Shown in pieces: positions 14,501-22,821 of a stretch of 64,000 nt of DNA. A program made the translations under genes and the position numbers. Source of the DNA: Bacteroidales bacterium UBA6377 (GTDB lineage: Bacteria; Bacteroidota; Bacteroidia; Bacteroidales; UBA932). Below the pieces are notes generated by a model. The model was not told the origin of the DNA. It saw only the letters and a program-made list of their open reading frames with translations, and made no database searches. The DNA lies in contig DJQV01000024.1 in assembly GCA_002438805.1 (NCBI GenBank), positions 1 through 64,000 of the forward strand, given 5' to 3'. Positions within the stretch are counted from its first letter, which is position 1. Each line of letters starts with the position of its first letter.

Positions 14501-17386
14501 CTACAGCGTCCTCTTGACTTCTACAATCTGGAAGGCCTCGATGATGTCGCCCTCCTTGATGTCATTGTAGCCGGCGATGGTCATACCGCACTCCTTGCCG
14601 GCGATGACCTCCTTGACGGCATCCTTGCCGATCTGCAGGGAGCTGAGTTCTCCGGTATAGATCACGATACCGTCGCGGATGAGACGAACCTTGGACTTCT
14701 GCACCATCTTGCCGTCGCGGATGATACATCCGGCGATAGTTCCGACCTTGCTGATACGGAAAGTCTGCTTGACCTCGGCGGTCGCGATGACCTCCTCTTT
14801 CTTCTCCGGCTCAAGCATGCCCTCGATACCATCCTTGACATCGTTGATACAGTCGTAGATGACAGAATAGAGGCGGATCTCAATGCCTTCACGCTCGGCG
14901 GCCCTGCGGGCCTCGACGGTAGGACGTACCTGGAAGCCGACGATCACGGCATCGGAAGCCTCGGCAAGGAGCACATCAGACTCCGATATGCCACCGACAG
15001 CCTTGTGGATCACGTTGACCTTGACCTCATCGGTAGAAAGCTTGATGAGAGAGTCTGACAGCGCCTCCACGGAACCGTCCACGTCGCCCTTGACGATGAT
15101 GTTGAGTTCCTTGAAATTGCCGATGGCGATACGGCGGCCTATCTCCTCAAGGGTCATGTGCTTCTGGGTCTTGATGCCCTGGATGCGGAGAAGCTGCTCG
15201 CGCTTGTTGGCAATGTTCTTGGCCTCCTTCTCGTCAGCCATCACATTGAACTTCTCACCCGCTGCCGGAGCCCCGTTGAGTCCGAGCACCGATACAGGTG
15301 TCGAAGGACCCGCCTCCGTGACCTTCTGTCCACGCTCGTTGAACATCGACTTGATCCTGCCGTAGTAGCTTCCGCAGAGCATAACATCCCCCTGACGCAG
15401 AGTCCCTTCCTGCACAAGTACCGTAGCCAGATATCCACGTCCCTTGTCGAGAGACGACTCTATGACGGCACCGACGGCAAGTTTGTCCGGATTGGCCTTG
15501 AGTTCAAGAAGATCCGTTTCAAGAAGCACCTTCTCAAGAAGTTTGTCCACATTGAGACCTTTCTTGGCTGAAATCTCTTGACACTGGTACTTGCCGCCCC
15601 AGTCCTCCACGAGGATGTTCATCTCGGCGAGCTGACGACGGATTTTCTCCGGATCAGCACCAGGCTTGTCTATCTTGTTGATGGCAAACACCATCGGAAC
15701 ATTGGCCGCCTGAGCGTGGTTGATGGCCTCGACCGTCTGCGGCATCACCGCATCGTCGGCTGCGACAATGATGATGGCAAGGTCAGTAAGCTGGGCGCCA
15801 CGTGCACGCATGGCCGTAAACGCCTCATGGCCAGGCGTGTCCAGGAACGTTATACGGCGTCCGTCCGGCAATTCGACATTGTACGCACCTATATGCTGGG
15901 TGATACCACCGGCCTCACCGGCGATCACATTTGACTTGCGGATATAGTCAAGGAGGGATGTCTTGCCGTGGTCCACATGTCCCATCACCGTGATGATAGG
16001 CGGACGCGGTTTGAGATCCTCCGGACGGTCCACCTGCTCGGTCTGGTTTATCTCTTCGGTGATGTCGGCAGTGACAAACTCGACCTTATAGCCGAACTCC
16101 TCGGCCACAAGCACAAGCGTCTCGGCATCGAGCCTCTGGTTGATGGACACCATCAGGCCAAGGCTCATGCAGGCTCCGATGACCTTCACCACAGGGGTGT
16201 TGTTCATGAGGGTCGCAAGGTCATTGACGGTCACGAACTCCGTAACTTTCAATACCTTCTGTTCCGCTGCCGCCTCCGCTATCTCTTCCTGGGTACGCTG
16301 CGCCGCAGCCTCTCTCTTCTCCTTGCGGTACTTGGCCCCGAAGTTGTTTTTCTTGCCCTCGTTCATCTTGGCATAAGTCTCCTTGACCTGCTTCTGAATC
16401 TCTTTCTGGAGTTCCTCCTGCTGGCTTTCGGTCAGTGCAGGTTTGAAGCGGTCACGGTCGCGCTTGCGGCCCTTACCCTGGGCCTGCTGCCCCTGCTGAG
16501 GCTGCTGACCGCCCGGGCGACGGTCCTTGTTGTTGTTCTTGTCCTTCTTAGGAGACTTCTCGATATTCTCACCCGCCTTGGCGACATCCACCTTGCGTGT
16601 GCCCTTGCTGATGCGCTCGCGTTTTTTTGCAGGCTTACGGTCAAACTGGCTGAGGTCGATCTTCCCCACCACCTTGAGACCCGAAGCATCGGCTGAGGCG
16701 GGCCTGGCCTCTTCAGCCTTGACGGATGCAGGCTTGGCAGGCGCGGCCGGTTCCGGTCTAGGCTCCGGACGGACAGGCTGCACAGGTTTCGGGCTTGCCA
16801 CTACTGGTTCCGGCTTCACCACAGGGGCAGCTTCAGCAACATTTCCCACAGGCTCCGGCTTCACTTCCGGCTCGGCCTTGAGAGGCTGCGAGGCCACCGG
16901 AGCCTCCACTTTCGGCTTGGTTTCCACCGCCGGTGCAGGCTTCACGTCCACCACAGGAGAGACTTTCTCCTCCTGCGGCGGTTCCGCCTGCTTCTGCGGC
17001 TCAGCCCTGAGAGGCTCAGTCTTCACAGGTGCCGGCTCAACTTCCTGCACACTCTTCTGCACCACAGGCTGATCCTTCTTTGTATTGATGAAGGTGTTGG
17101 TCTTGATGGTGATGGTCTCGTGCTCCGGCTCTTCCTCCTCTTCCTTCTTGAGCTTACGGCTGGTCTTCTCGATGATGTCCGTTATCTTGACGTCCACCTT
17201 GTCAGCTTCTTTCTTCAGAGCCTCGTCCTTGCCGAACTGACGGCTTATGGCCGGCATGTACTCATCGGAAATCTTGCTGTTGGGGTTGGACTCGACATCG
17301 ACGCCAATCTTGTGGAGATAGCCCACAAGCTCGTCAAGGCCGACATTGAATTGTCTTATTATCTTGTTAAGTCTGATTTCTCCCAT
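14501..17386 (-). CDS. infB: Translation initiation factor IF-2
   Basis: The protein has 961 residues. It brings formyl-Met-tRNA to the small ribosomal subunit using GTP. An IF2_N helical domain (IRLNKIIRQFNVGLDELVGYL) opens it. A long Pro/Val/Glu/Lys-rich linker (~100-340) and a second IF2_N-like segment near 385-435 follow. The G domain has GHVDHGKTS, DTPGHEAF and NKIDKPGA, then domains II-IV ending VEVKRTL. The long linker is normal for Bacteroidota IF-2. It lies 4 bases after nusA, in the rimP-nusA-infB order shared with many bacteria. Confidence 0.97.
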   Translation of the reverse strand: MGEIRLNKIIRQFNVGLDELVGYLHKIGVDVESNPNSKISDEYMPAISRQFGKDEALKKEADKVDVKITDIIEKTSRKLKKEEEEEPEHETITIKTNTFINTKKDQPVVQKSVQEVEPAPVKTEPLRAEPQKQAEPPQEEKVSPVVDVKPAPAVETKPKVEAPVASQPLKAEPEVKPEPVGNVAEAAPVVKPEPVVASPKPVQPVRPEPRPEPAAPAKPASVKAEEARPASADASGLKVVGKIDLSQFDRKPAKKRERISKGTRKVDVAKAGENIEKSPKKDKNNNKDRRPGGQQPQQGQQAQGKGRKRDRDRFKPALTESQQEELQKEIQKQVKETYAKMNEGKKNNFGAKYRKEKREAAAQRTQEEIAEAAAEQKVLKVTEFVTVNDLATLMNNTPVVKVIGACMSLGLMVSINQRLDAETLVLVAEEFGYKVEFVTADITEEINQTEQVDRPEDLKPRPPIITVMGHVDHGKTSLLDYIRKSNVIAGEAGGITQHIGAYNVELPDGRRITFLDTPGHEAFTAMRARGAQLTDLAIIIVAADDAVMPQTVEAINHAQAANVPMVFAINKIDKPGADPEKIRRQLAEMNILVEDWGGKYQCQEISAKKGLNVDKLLEKVLLETDLLELKANPDKLAVGAVIESSLDKGRGYLATVLVQEGTLRQGDVMLCGSYYGRIKSMFNERGQKVTEAGPSTPVSVLGLNGAPAAGEKFNVMADEKEAKNIANKREQLLRIQGIKTQKHMTLEEIGRRIAIGNFKELNIIVKGDVDGSVEALSDSLIKLSTDEVKVNVIHKAVGGISESDVLLAEASDAVIVGFQVRPTVEARRAAEREGIEIRLYSVIYDCINDVKDGIEGMLEPEKKEEVIATAEVKQTFRISKVGTIAGCIIRDGKMVQKSKVRLIRDGIVIYTGELSSLQIGKDAVKEVIAGKECGMTIAGYNDIKEGDIIEAFQIVEVKRTL

Positions 17387-17390
17387 TATG

Positions 17391-18659
17391 TTAATCCTCG
17401 AATTCTGCTTTTAATATTCTGAAGACCTCCGCCACAGTCTCATCCTCAAGGTCAGCCCTCTTGGCTATATCCTCCGGAGAGAGAGCAAGCACGCTCTTGG
17501 CCGTGTCGCAGCCGATAGACTCGAGACGGTCGATGATCCACTGGTCGATGACATCAGAGAATTCGCTGAGAAGCACATCCTCCTCATCGGCGTCCTCACC
17601 CTTTGGAAGCTCCCTGTAGACCTCGATCTCGCGGTCAACAAGCATACCGGCGAGCTGGATGTTGACTCCGTGCCTTCCGATACCCTTGCTCACCTGGTCA
17701 GGCTGCATGAACACTTTCACCTTGTCCTCGGGGTTGTCCCCCATCTCGATATACGAGACCACAGCCGGGCTCAGCGCACGCTGGATCATCAGTTTAGGGT
17801 TCTGCGACCACTGGATGACATCGATGTTCTCGTTGCGCAGCTCACGCACGATACCCATGATGCGGCCTCCCTTGACACCGATGCAGGCTCCGATAGGGTC
17901 AATGCGGTCATCGTAGGACTCGACGGCCACCTTGGCCCTCTCTCCCGGCACACGCACTACCTTCTTGACTGTGATGAGGCCGTCCGCAATCTCAGGCACC
18001 TCCTGCTCGAAGAGCCTCTCGAGGAACTCGTTGGACGTGCGGCTGAGAGTGATGTATGGCGTGGTGTTGTTCTTCATCTCCACGCTCTTGATGATGGCCT
18101 TTACGGAGTCGCTCTTCTTGAACCTCTCGCCCGGGATCTGCTCGGACTTCGGGATATGGAGCTCGTTGCCGTCATCGTCAAGGATGAGCACTTCCTTGGA
18201 CCAGGTCTGGTAGATCTCCCCGTAGAAGAGTTCCCCGACCTTCTCGGAGTACTTCTTGAAGACGTTGGCCTTCTCTATGTCCATGATGCGGCCCTGAAGG
18301 TTCTGCCTGATATTGAGGATGCCGCGGCGTCCGAATGCGGCAAGCGGAAGCCTCTTGGAGTACTGGTCTCCTATCTCGTAGTCATCAGGGTCGCCGCCAT
18401 CCTCGCGGATCCCCTCAAGGGTGATCTCCGAATTGGGATTCTCGACCTCTTCCACGACATCGAAGTTCTGGTAGATCTCGCAGGTACCCTTGTCCACATT
18501 GACGATGACATCGAAGTTGTCGGCGGAGCCGTATGTCTTGGCAATCTGGGTCAGGAACACGTCTTTGAGCACCTGCATCATTACAGGACGGTCAATGTTC
18601 TTCTCCTCTTTGAAGTCTTTGAACGCGTCGATCAGGGTGATTACTTTTTCTTTTTCCAT
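17391..18659 (-). CDS. nusA: Transcription termination/antitermination factor NusA
   Basis: The protein has 422 residues. It binds RNA polymerase and nascent RNA to modulate pausing and termination. The N-terminal domain (residues 1-125) is followed by an S1 domain (~130-195), then tandem KH domains with GACIGVKGGRI and KGIGRHGVNIQLA. A short helix-hairpin-helix-like end carries SIGCDTAKSVLALSPEDIA. It lacks the two long acidic repeats of E. coli NusA. Its start overlaps the rimP stop by one base (TAATG), implying coupled translation. Confidence 0.96.
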   Translation of the reverse strand: MEKEKVITLIDAFKDFKEEKNIDRPVMMQVLKDVFLTQIAKTYGSADNFDVIVNVDKGTCEIYQNFDVVEEVENPNSEITLEGIREDGGDPDDYEIGDQYSKRLPLAAFGRRGILNIRQNLQGRIMDIEKANVFKKYSEKVGELFYGEIYQTWSKEVLILDDDGNELHIPKSEQIPGERFKKSDSVKAIIKSVEMKNNTTPYITLSRTSNEFLERLFEQEVPEIADGLITVKKVVRVPGERAKVAVESYDDRIDPIGACIGVKGGRIMGIVRELRNENIDVIQWSQNPKLMIQRALSPAVVSYIEMGDNPEDKVKVFMQPDQVSKGIGRHGVNIQLAGMLVDREIEVYRELPKGEDADEEDVLLSEFSDVIDQWIIDRLESIGCDTAKSVLALSPEDIAKRADLEDETVAEVFRILKAEFED

Positions 18660-18937
18660 TATATGTTTTCGTTTGTTGAATTCAATATCGCGTCAGCCTC
18701 GGCGGCATCAATACCGGCGGAGCTGACTGTGAGGGCATAGTCTTCAATATTCCTGTCGAATGCGGCCAGGACAGCCCGGTGGACATATTCGCAGTCGGCA
18801 AGGTCCACATCAGACGCGTCCTTGTCGATAATCACTTCAAACACATTGTCATCATCATTGAGAGACATGTCAGCCACGATGCAGCCTCGCTCCCTTGCGG
18901 CGTTCTCCACCACTTCCTTGAATTTCAGCAGGTCCAT
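18659..18937 (-). CDS. rimP: Ribosome maturation factor RimP, short form lacking C-terminal domain
   Basis: RimP assists 30S subunit maturation. This copy has only 92 residues against about 150 in the family. It retains the N-terminal domain: LLKFKEVVENAARERGCIVADM, FEVIIDKD, DCEYVHRAVLAAFD and a degenerate form of the usual D-x-S-S-P-G end (YALTVSSAGID). The SH3-like C-terminal domain is absent and cannot be hidden in another frame because nusA begins at once. Position directly before nusA-infB supports the name. The truncation is genuine in this sequence unless a frameshift or deletion error removed ~60 codons. Confidence 0.8.
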   Translation of the reverse strand: MDLLKFKEVVENAARERGCIVADMSLNDDDNVFEVIIDKDASDVDLADCEYVHRAVLAAFDRNIEDYALTVSSAGIDAAEADAILNSTNENI

Positions 18938-18951
18938 ATATCAAAAATCAT

Positions 18952-18978
18952 AAAAAAAGGAAGACCGCCCGGCCTTCC
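18952..18978 (-). terminator. Intrinsic terminator in the rimP leader (attenuator candidate)
   Basis: On the minus strand: GGAAGGCC, loop GGGC, GGTCTTCC, then seven T. The stem has 8 pairs with one G-U. It lies between the rimP-nusA-infB promoter and the rimP ATG, and it works only in that direction. Since transcription must pass it to reach the operon, it probably attenuates rimP-nusA-infB expression. Confidence 0.78.
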
Positions 18979-18993
18979 ATCCACTCACGGTTA

Positions 18994-19001
18994 CAAAGAT
19001 A
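18994..19001 (-). promoter_or_regulatory. -7 promoter box of rimP-nusA-infB
   Basis: TATCTTTG on the minus strand, a full TAnnTTTG match, about 57 bases before the rimP ATG. The leader it implies contains the hairpin at 18959-18978. Confidence 0.7.
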
Positions 19002-19032
19002 GCAATATTTTCCGAATCAGCATAAAATTTCG

Positions 19033-19040
19033 TATGTTTG
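19033..19040 (+). promoter_or_regulatory. -7 promoter box of the divergent lipoprotein gene
   Basis: TATGTTTG matches TAnnTTTG and lies 18 bases before the ATG at 19059. It diverges from the rimP promoter 31 bases away. Confidence 0.6.
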
Positions 19041-19058
19041 CATAAAATAACACATGAA

Positions 19059-19493
19059 ATGAAACACTTTTTCAGAAAAATAGCCTTTGTGCTTTTCGGA
19101 GTGATGATGTTCACAAGCTGCAACCTCGACCAGGTGGACAACTACTCCTTCCAATACCAGACACTGATATATCTCAGTGAAGAGGATGAGGACAAAAAAG
19201 AAGAGCAGAGCAAAGCCATCGAAGAGTATTTCAAGTCCAAACTCGACTTCGACAAGAGCTACTCCTTCTACGGCCCTTACTATGATGCCACCATCTACGG
19301 CTGTGACATGTTCGAGAACGACATAAAGGCCTTCAGCAACGACGAGGTGCTCGCACTGCTCGGCGAAAAAGACCAGGTTTATCTGGCCCTTTACATGTTC
19401 TCGAGCAAGGGTAGCATGGGGCCAGTAAGCGCAGTGTACTGGGTGCATGACCCAGATGCCGAAGAAGGCGGCGAAGAAAAACCTAAAGAATGA
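19059..19493 (+). CDS. Hypothetical lipoprotein (144 aa)
   Basis: The signal peptide ends MMFTSC, so this is a lipoprotein with cysteine near residue 17. The mature part is strongly acidic (EEDEDKKEEQS, late EEGGEEKPKE) with no recognised domain. The ATG at 19059 is preferred because MKHFFRKIAF gives a normal signal peptide and follows the promoter. Its 3' end overlaps the convergent wbqC-like gene by 11 bases. Function unknown. Confidence 0.72.
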   Translation: MKHFFRKIAFVLFGVMMFTSCNLDQVDNYSFQYQTLIYLSEEDEDKKEEQSKAIEEYFKSKLDFDKSYSFYGPYYDATIYGCDMFENDIKAFSNDEVLALLGEKDQVYLALYMFSSKGSMGPVSAVYWVHDPDAEEGGEEKPKE

Positions 19494-20076
19494 AATCCAG
19501 AGACGACGGACCCTCGTTGAAGAGAAGATCCATCACCGAAAGATTAGGCTTGAAGCCAAACTTTTCCGCAAATACCTGATAGTAAGGCCTGTCCAATCCG
19601 AGTTCAGAAAGGATTGAGTCAGGCCTCTTCGGATGTATATCCACATCGGGTCTCGTATATGAAGAAGTCTCGACCAACTGTGTCACAAGCCCCAGTCGGT
19701 CAATGAAAAAACGGATGATGTCCATGTCCAGCTCCCAAAGCGTGGACGGGCGTGAGTCGAGTATGGCGAAAAGCGGATCCCGGTAATATTCAAAGAAGGC
19801 GGAGGAGCGGTAGGCGGTGTCTATGCAGCGCTCCGTCTTGGCCACCCAGGGCGTGGAATAGTCCACTTCCACTTCCTTGATCGGAATATTGATGGAGCCT
19901 GCCCTATGCCGCACAGGAAAAGAAAGCGACTGGACCCCGTCCGAGGCATAGAAGAGGCAGCGGTTGCGGTACGACTGCTTCTGGTAGTTCTCGCAGGCCT
20001 CGATATAAACCGAAGAATACTTTGCAAGGATCGCAAAGTATTCTATCGGAGGGAAATATGCTATCGTGAGGGTCAC
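19483..20076 (-). CDS. WbqC-like family protein
   Basis: The protein has 197 residues and begins TIAYFPPIEYFAILAKYSSVYIEACENYQKQSYRNRC. This is the characteristic start of the WbqC-like family, whose members occur in O-antigen and lipid-biosynthesis clusters. Later VDYSTPWVAKTERCIDTAYRSSAFFEYYRD also fits. The enzymatic role of the family is not settled. It is 2 bases downstream of lpxA and probably the last gene of the lipid A operon. Confidence 0.83.
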   Translation of the reverse strand: MTLTIAYFPPIEYFAILAKYSSVYIEACENYQKQSYRNRCLFYASDGVQSLSFPVRHRAGSINIPIKEVEVDYSTPWVAKTERCIDTAYRSSAFFEYYRDPLFAILDSRPSTLWELDMDIIRFFIDRLGLVTQLVETSSYTRPDVDIHPKRPDSILSELGLDRPYYQVFAEKFGFKPNLSVMDLLFNEGPSSLDFIL

Positions 20077-20078
20077 GC

Positions 20079-20891
20079 CTAGTCGATGCCGCCTTTGACT
20101 GAGACATCGCCGGCACGGACTATACCCCTCTTGGAGTTCTTTATGAAGTTGAGGATATTGTCACGCTCCACGGACTGTGGGAAACCGGCCTCCACTCTGG
20201 CGCAACCGTCCGAGATGTTCAGACCCTGATAGTAGATCGTGTCATAGATATCCTTGATGTTGCGGATGGTGTCAGGCTCGAATCCCCTTCTGCGCAGGCC
20301 GACAATATTGATACCGGCATAGCATATCGGGGTACGTCCGCAGATGGAATATGGCGGAATGTCCTTGTTGACCGCAGAGCAGCCGCCCACCATGGCATGG
20401 GTGCCGATATGGGAGAACTGGTGCACGGCAGTGTTGCCGCCGATGATTGCCCAATCGTCCACATCAGTCTCACCGGCGATGCCCACATAGCTCACGAGGA
20501 TGCAGTGGTTGCCGACGCGGCAGTCATGTGCGACATGCACATAGGACATGATAAGGGTATGGTCACCGATTTTCGTGACTCCCTTGCCGCTGGCCCTGGT
20601 GCCGCGGTTGATGGTGGCGCATTCGCGGATGGTCACATAGTCGCCGATCTCCACATAAGTCACCTCCCCGTCGAACTTGAGGTCCTGAGGCACGCCTCCC
20701 ACCACAGCTCCCGGGAATACCTCGCAGTGGTTTCCAATCTTGACATAGGGAAAGATGCTGGCATGGGGATATATCTTGCAGTTGTCGCCTATCTCGACAT
20801 TGTCATCGATGTAAGCGTAAGGTCCAACTTCAACATTGTCGCCAAGTTTTGCATTTGCGCTGACGGTCGCAAGCGGATGAATTTTTACCAT
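20079..20891 (-). CDS. lpxA: Acyl-ACP--UDP-N-acetylglucosamine O-acyltransferase
   Basis: This catalyses the first committed acyl transfer of lipid A synthesis in the cytoplasm, as a trimer. It has 270 residues. Hexapeptide repeats form the left-handed beta helix over residues 5-185 (VGPYAYIDDNVEIGDNCKIYP). The catalytic region carries YVHVAHDCRVGNHCILV, with the general-base histidine in VAHDC. A helical C-terminus follows. It is 3 bases downstream of lpxC. Confidence 0.96.
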   Translation of the reverse strand: MVKIHPLATVSANAKLGDNVEVGPYAYIDDNVEIGDNCKIYPHASIFPYVKIGNHCEVFPGAVVGGVPQDLKFDGEVTYVEIGDYVTIRECATINRGTRASGKGVTKIGDHTLIMSYVHVAHDCRVGNHCILVSYVGIAGETDVDDWAIIGGNTAVHQFSHIGTHAMVGGCSAVNKDIPPYSICGRTPICYAGINIVGLRRRGFEPDTIRNIKDIYDTIYYQGLNISDGCARVEAGFPQSVERDNILNFIKNSKRGIVRAGDVSVKGGID

Positions 20892-20894
20892 AAC

Positions 20895-21791
20895 TCAGAT
20901 TTTTTCCAATACCGCCCGAGCGGCGGCGCTGTTGATTCTATGGCCGGGTTTGTACGCGCTGACATGTGCTTTGAGATAACCTCCCACGAGACGCATGTCA
21001 CCTATCAGGTCGAGAAGCTTGTGCCTTCCGCATTCGTTGGGGAAATGCAGCCGCAGGTTGCTCAAGTAACCGTTGTCCGTCACGGAGAGACGCGGCTGGC
21101 CGAAGAGCACGCACATGCGGTCTATCTGCTCTTTGGTTACGGGATGCTCGACTATCACGATGGCGTTGTCCACATCCCCGCCTTTGACCAGCCCTCTGGA
21201 GGCGAGGGCTTCAAGCTCATGGAAAAAGCAGAAAGTGCGGCACGGGGCGACCTGGGCGACATAGTCGGCATTTTCGCGCCAATGGGCTTTCTGGACTCCC
21301 AGCACGTGGGAGTTGAAGTCCACGGTCACATCATAGGAGAGGTTGTCCGCCGGGGTGATCTTCACCCACGATCCAGTGTTTTCGTCTTTTACTTCGACCT
21401 CTTCCTTGAGGGTGATGTAGTGCCTCTCGGCCGCCTGCTCGTGAAGCCCGTCCGGAGCGATGGCGCGCACATAGCACTCCGCGCTGCCATCAAGCACAGG
21501 CACTTCCACGTTGTCCAACTTTATCAGCGCATTGTCCACGCCGAGACCCGTCAGGGCCGAAAGAAGATGCTCTATCGTGACCACCTGCACATCCCCTTCT
21601 GAGATGGTGGTGCTTCTGTCTGTTCTGCTCACCTTGCTGGCAAGCGCCGGAATTTCCACATCCACATCTGTGCGGAGAAAGCGTATTCCGAAGTTCTCCG
21701 GGGCCGGGCAGATGGTAAGATGCGCGTAACATCCTGTATGAAGCCCTCTTCCCTCGAAGGTGTATTCCTTAATTACTGTCTGTTGATTCAT
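20895..21791 (-). CDS. lpxC: UDP-3-O-acyl-GlcNAc deacetylase, not fused to FabZ
   Basis: This zinc amidase carries out the second step of lipid A synthesis. It has 298 residues, close to the stand-alone LpxC length. VVTIEHLLSAL carries the first zinc histidine. GRHKLLDLIGDM carries the HKxxD zinc and catalytic residues. In Bacteroides and Porphyromonas this gene is a longer lpxC-fabZ fusion; here the frame stops directly after the deacetylase and lpxA follows in 3 bases, so no FabZ domain is present. The FabZ dehydratase must be encoded elsewhere. Confidence 0.95.
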   Translation of the reverse strand: MNQQTVIKEYTFEGRGLHTGCYAHLTICPAPENFGIRFLRTDVDVEIPALASKVSRTDRSTTISEGDVQVVTIEHLLSALTGLGVDNALIKLDNVEVPVLDGSAECYVRAIAPDGLHEQAAERHYITLKEEVEVKDENTGSWVKITPADNLSYDVTVDFNSHVLGVQKAHWRENADYVAQVAPCRTFCFFHELEALASRGLVKGGDVDNAIVIVEHPVTKEQIDRMCVLFGQPRLSVTDNGYLSNLRLHFPNECGRHKLLDLIGDMRLVGGYLKAHVSAYKPGHRINSAAARAVLEKI

Positions 21792-21817
21792 CGGGGCGCA
21801 AAGATAGAAAAAAATTT

Positions 21818-22804
21818 TTATTCCTCACCGGACTGCTTGAACTTGGCATAAGCGCGCAGATATGTCCCGTGCGGCAGTGCCGGTATGCCGAAGAGGGTCT
21901 GGCCCGGTTTGCGCACATTGCCGATAACTCCAGTCTTGGCGCATATTGTAGTCTTGTCGGCTATCGTGATATGCCCGGAAATGCCCACCTGACCGGCAAA
22001 AATGCAGCCTTTTCCGATCTTGGAAGAGCCGGCTATGCCGGTGAGCGCGGCAATCGCAGTGTTTTCCCCGACCACCACGTTGTGGGCAATCTGGCAGAGA
22101 TTGTCTATCCTGGCGCCGTCCTCTATGATGGTGGATTCCATCGGGGCCCTGTCCACCGTGGTGTTGGAGCCTATTTCCACATCATTGCCTATCACCACGT
22201 TGCCCACGTGCTCGATCTTCCTCCAGCTGCCGTCCGGCTGTGGCGCGTTGCCGAAGCCGTCATCGCCGATTATGCATCCCGCATGCAGGATAACCCTGTC
22301 CCCTATCACCATCCCGGGAAATATGTGAACCCCCGGGTAAATTATGCAATAGGAGCCTATCTTCGTGCCCGCACCTATCGTGACATTGTCATATATTTTG
22401 GTGCAGTCCCCAACAGTGCAGCCCTTGCCTATGGTCACATAGTCTCCCACGGAGACCCTTTTCCCGATCTTGGCGCTCCAGGCTATATGGCAACGGCCGC
22501 GGTGCCTCCTGTATTGCTTGTTGTGGTCTGACACATACTTGAGCAGATCGGCAAGCGCCGAATACGCATTGTCCACTCTCACGAGGGTCGGGGCTACGGG
22601 CTGCTTGGGGACGAAGTCCTTGTTTACAAGCAGTATGGAAGCCTTGCTGCTGTAGGCATAGTGCTCATATTTGGGATTGGCGAGGAAGCATAACTGCCCC
22701 GGCTTGCCGTGTTCTATCTTCGCGAATGAGGAGACCTTCTCCCCAGGGTTGCCTTCCACTGTCCCATTGAGAACCTCGGCAAGTTGTCTAGCGGTAAATT
22801 CCAT
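21818..22804 (-). CDS. lpxD: UDP-3-O-acylglucosamine N-acyltransferase
   Basis: This catalyses the third step of lipid A synthesis. It has 328 residues. The N-terminal uridine-binding domain (1-100) is followed by hexapeptide-repeat beta helix from ~110 to 300, with NVVIGNDVEIGSNTTVDR and the catalytic-histidine region NLCQIAHNVVVGENTAI. It stands 26 bases before lpxC, in lpxD-lpxC-lpxA order. A FadL-like gene follows 17 bases downstream on the same strand's upstream side, so the group may be transcribed as one. Confidence 0.96.
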   Translation of the reverse strand: MEFTARQLAEVLNGTVEGNPGEKVSSFAKIEHGKPGQLCFLANPKYEHYAYSSKASILLVNKDFVPKQPVAPTLVRVDNAYSALADLLKYVSDHNKQYRRHRGRCHIAWSAKIGKRVSVGDYVTIGKGCTVGDCTKIYDNVTIGAGTKIGSYCIIYPGVHIFPGMVIGDRVILHAGCIIGDDGFGNAPQPDGSWRKIEHVGNVVIGNDVEIGSNTTVDRAPMESTIIEDGARIDNLCQIAHNVVVGENTAIAALTGIAGSSKIGKGCIFAGQVGISGHITIADKTTICAKTGVIGNVRKPGQTLFGIPALPHGTYLRAYAKFKQSGEE

Positions 22805-22821
22805 TGAATTTCAAGAAGTTT

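Noticed and set aside
15968..16696. Plus-strand frame opposite infB giving Leu-rich pseudo-membrane segments
   Set aside because: The hydrophobic look comes from reading the Lys/Glu-rich IF-2 linker backwards.
17670..18740. Plus-strand frame of 356 codons opposite nusA/rimP
   Set aside because: Antisense shadow; the S1 and KH motifs lie on the minus strand.
20397..21602. Long plus-strand frame (401 codons) across the lpxA-lpxC region
   Set aside because: It is antisense to two genes with complete family motifs; its translation has no recognisable domain and reflects codon bias of the real strand.
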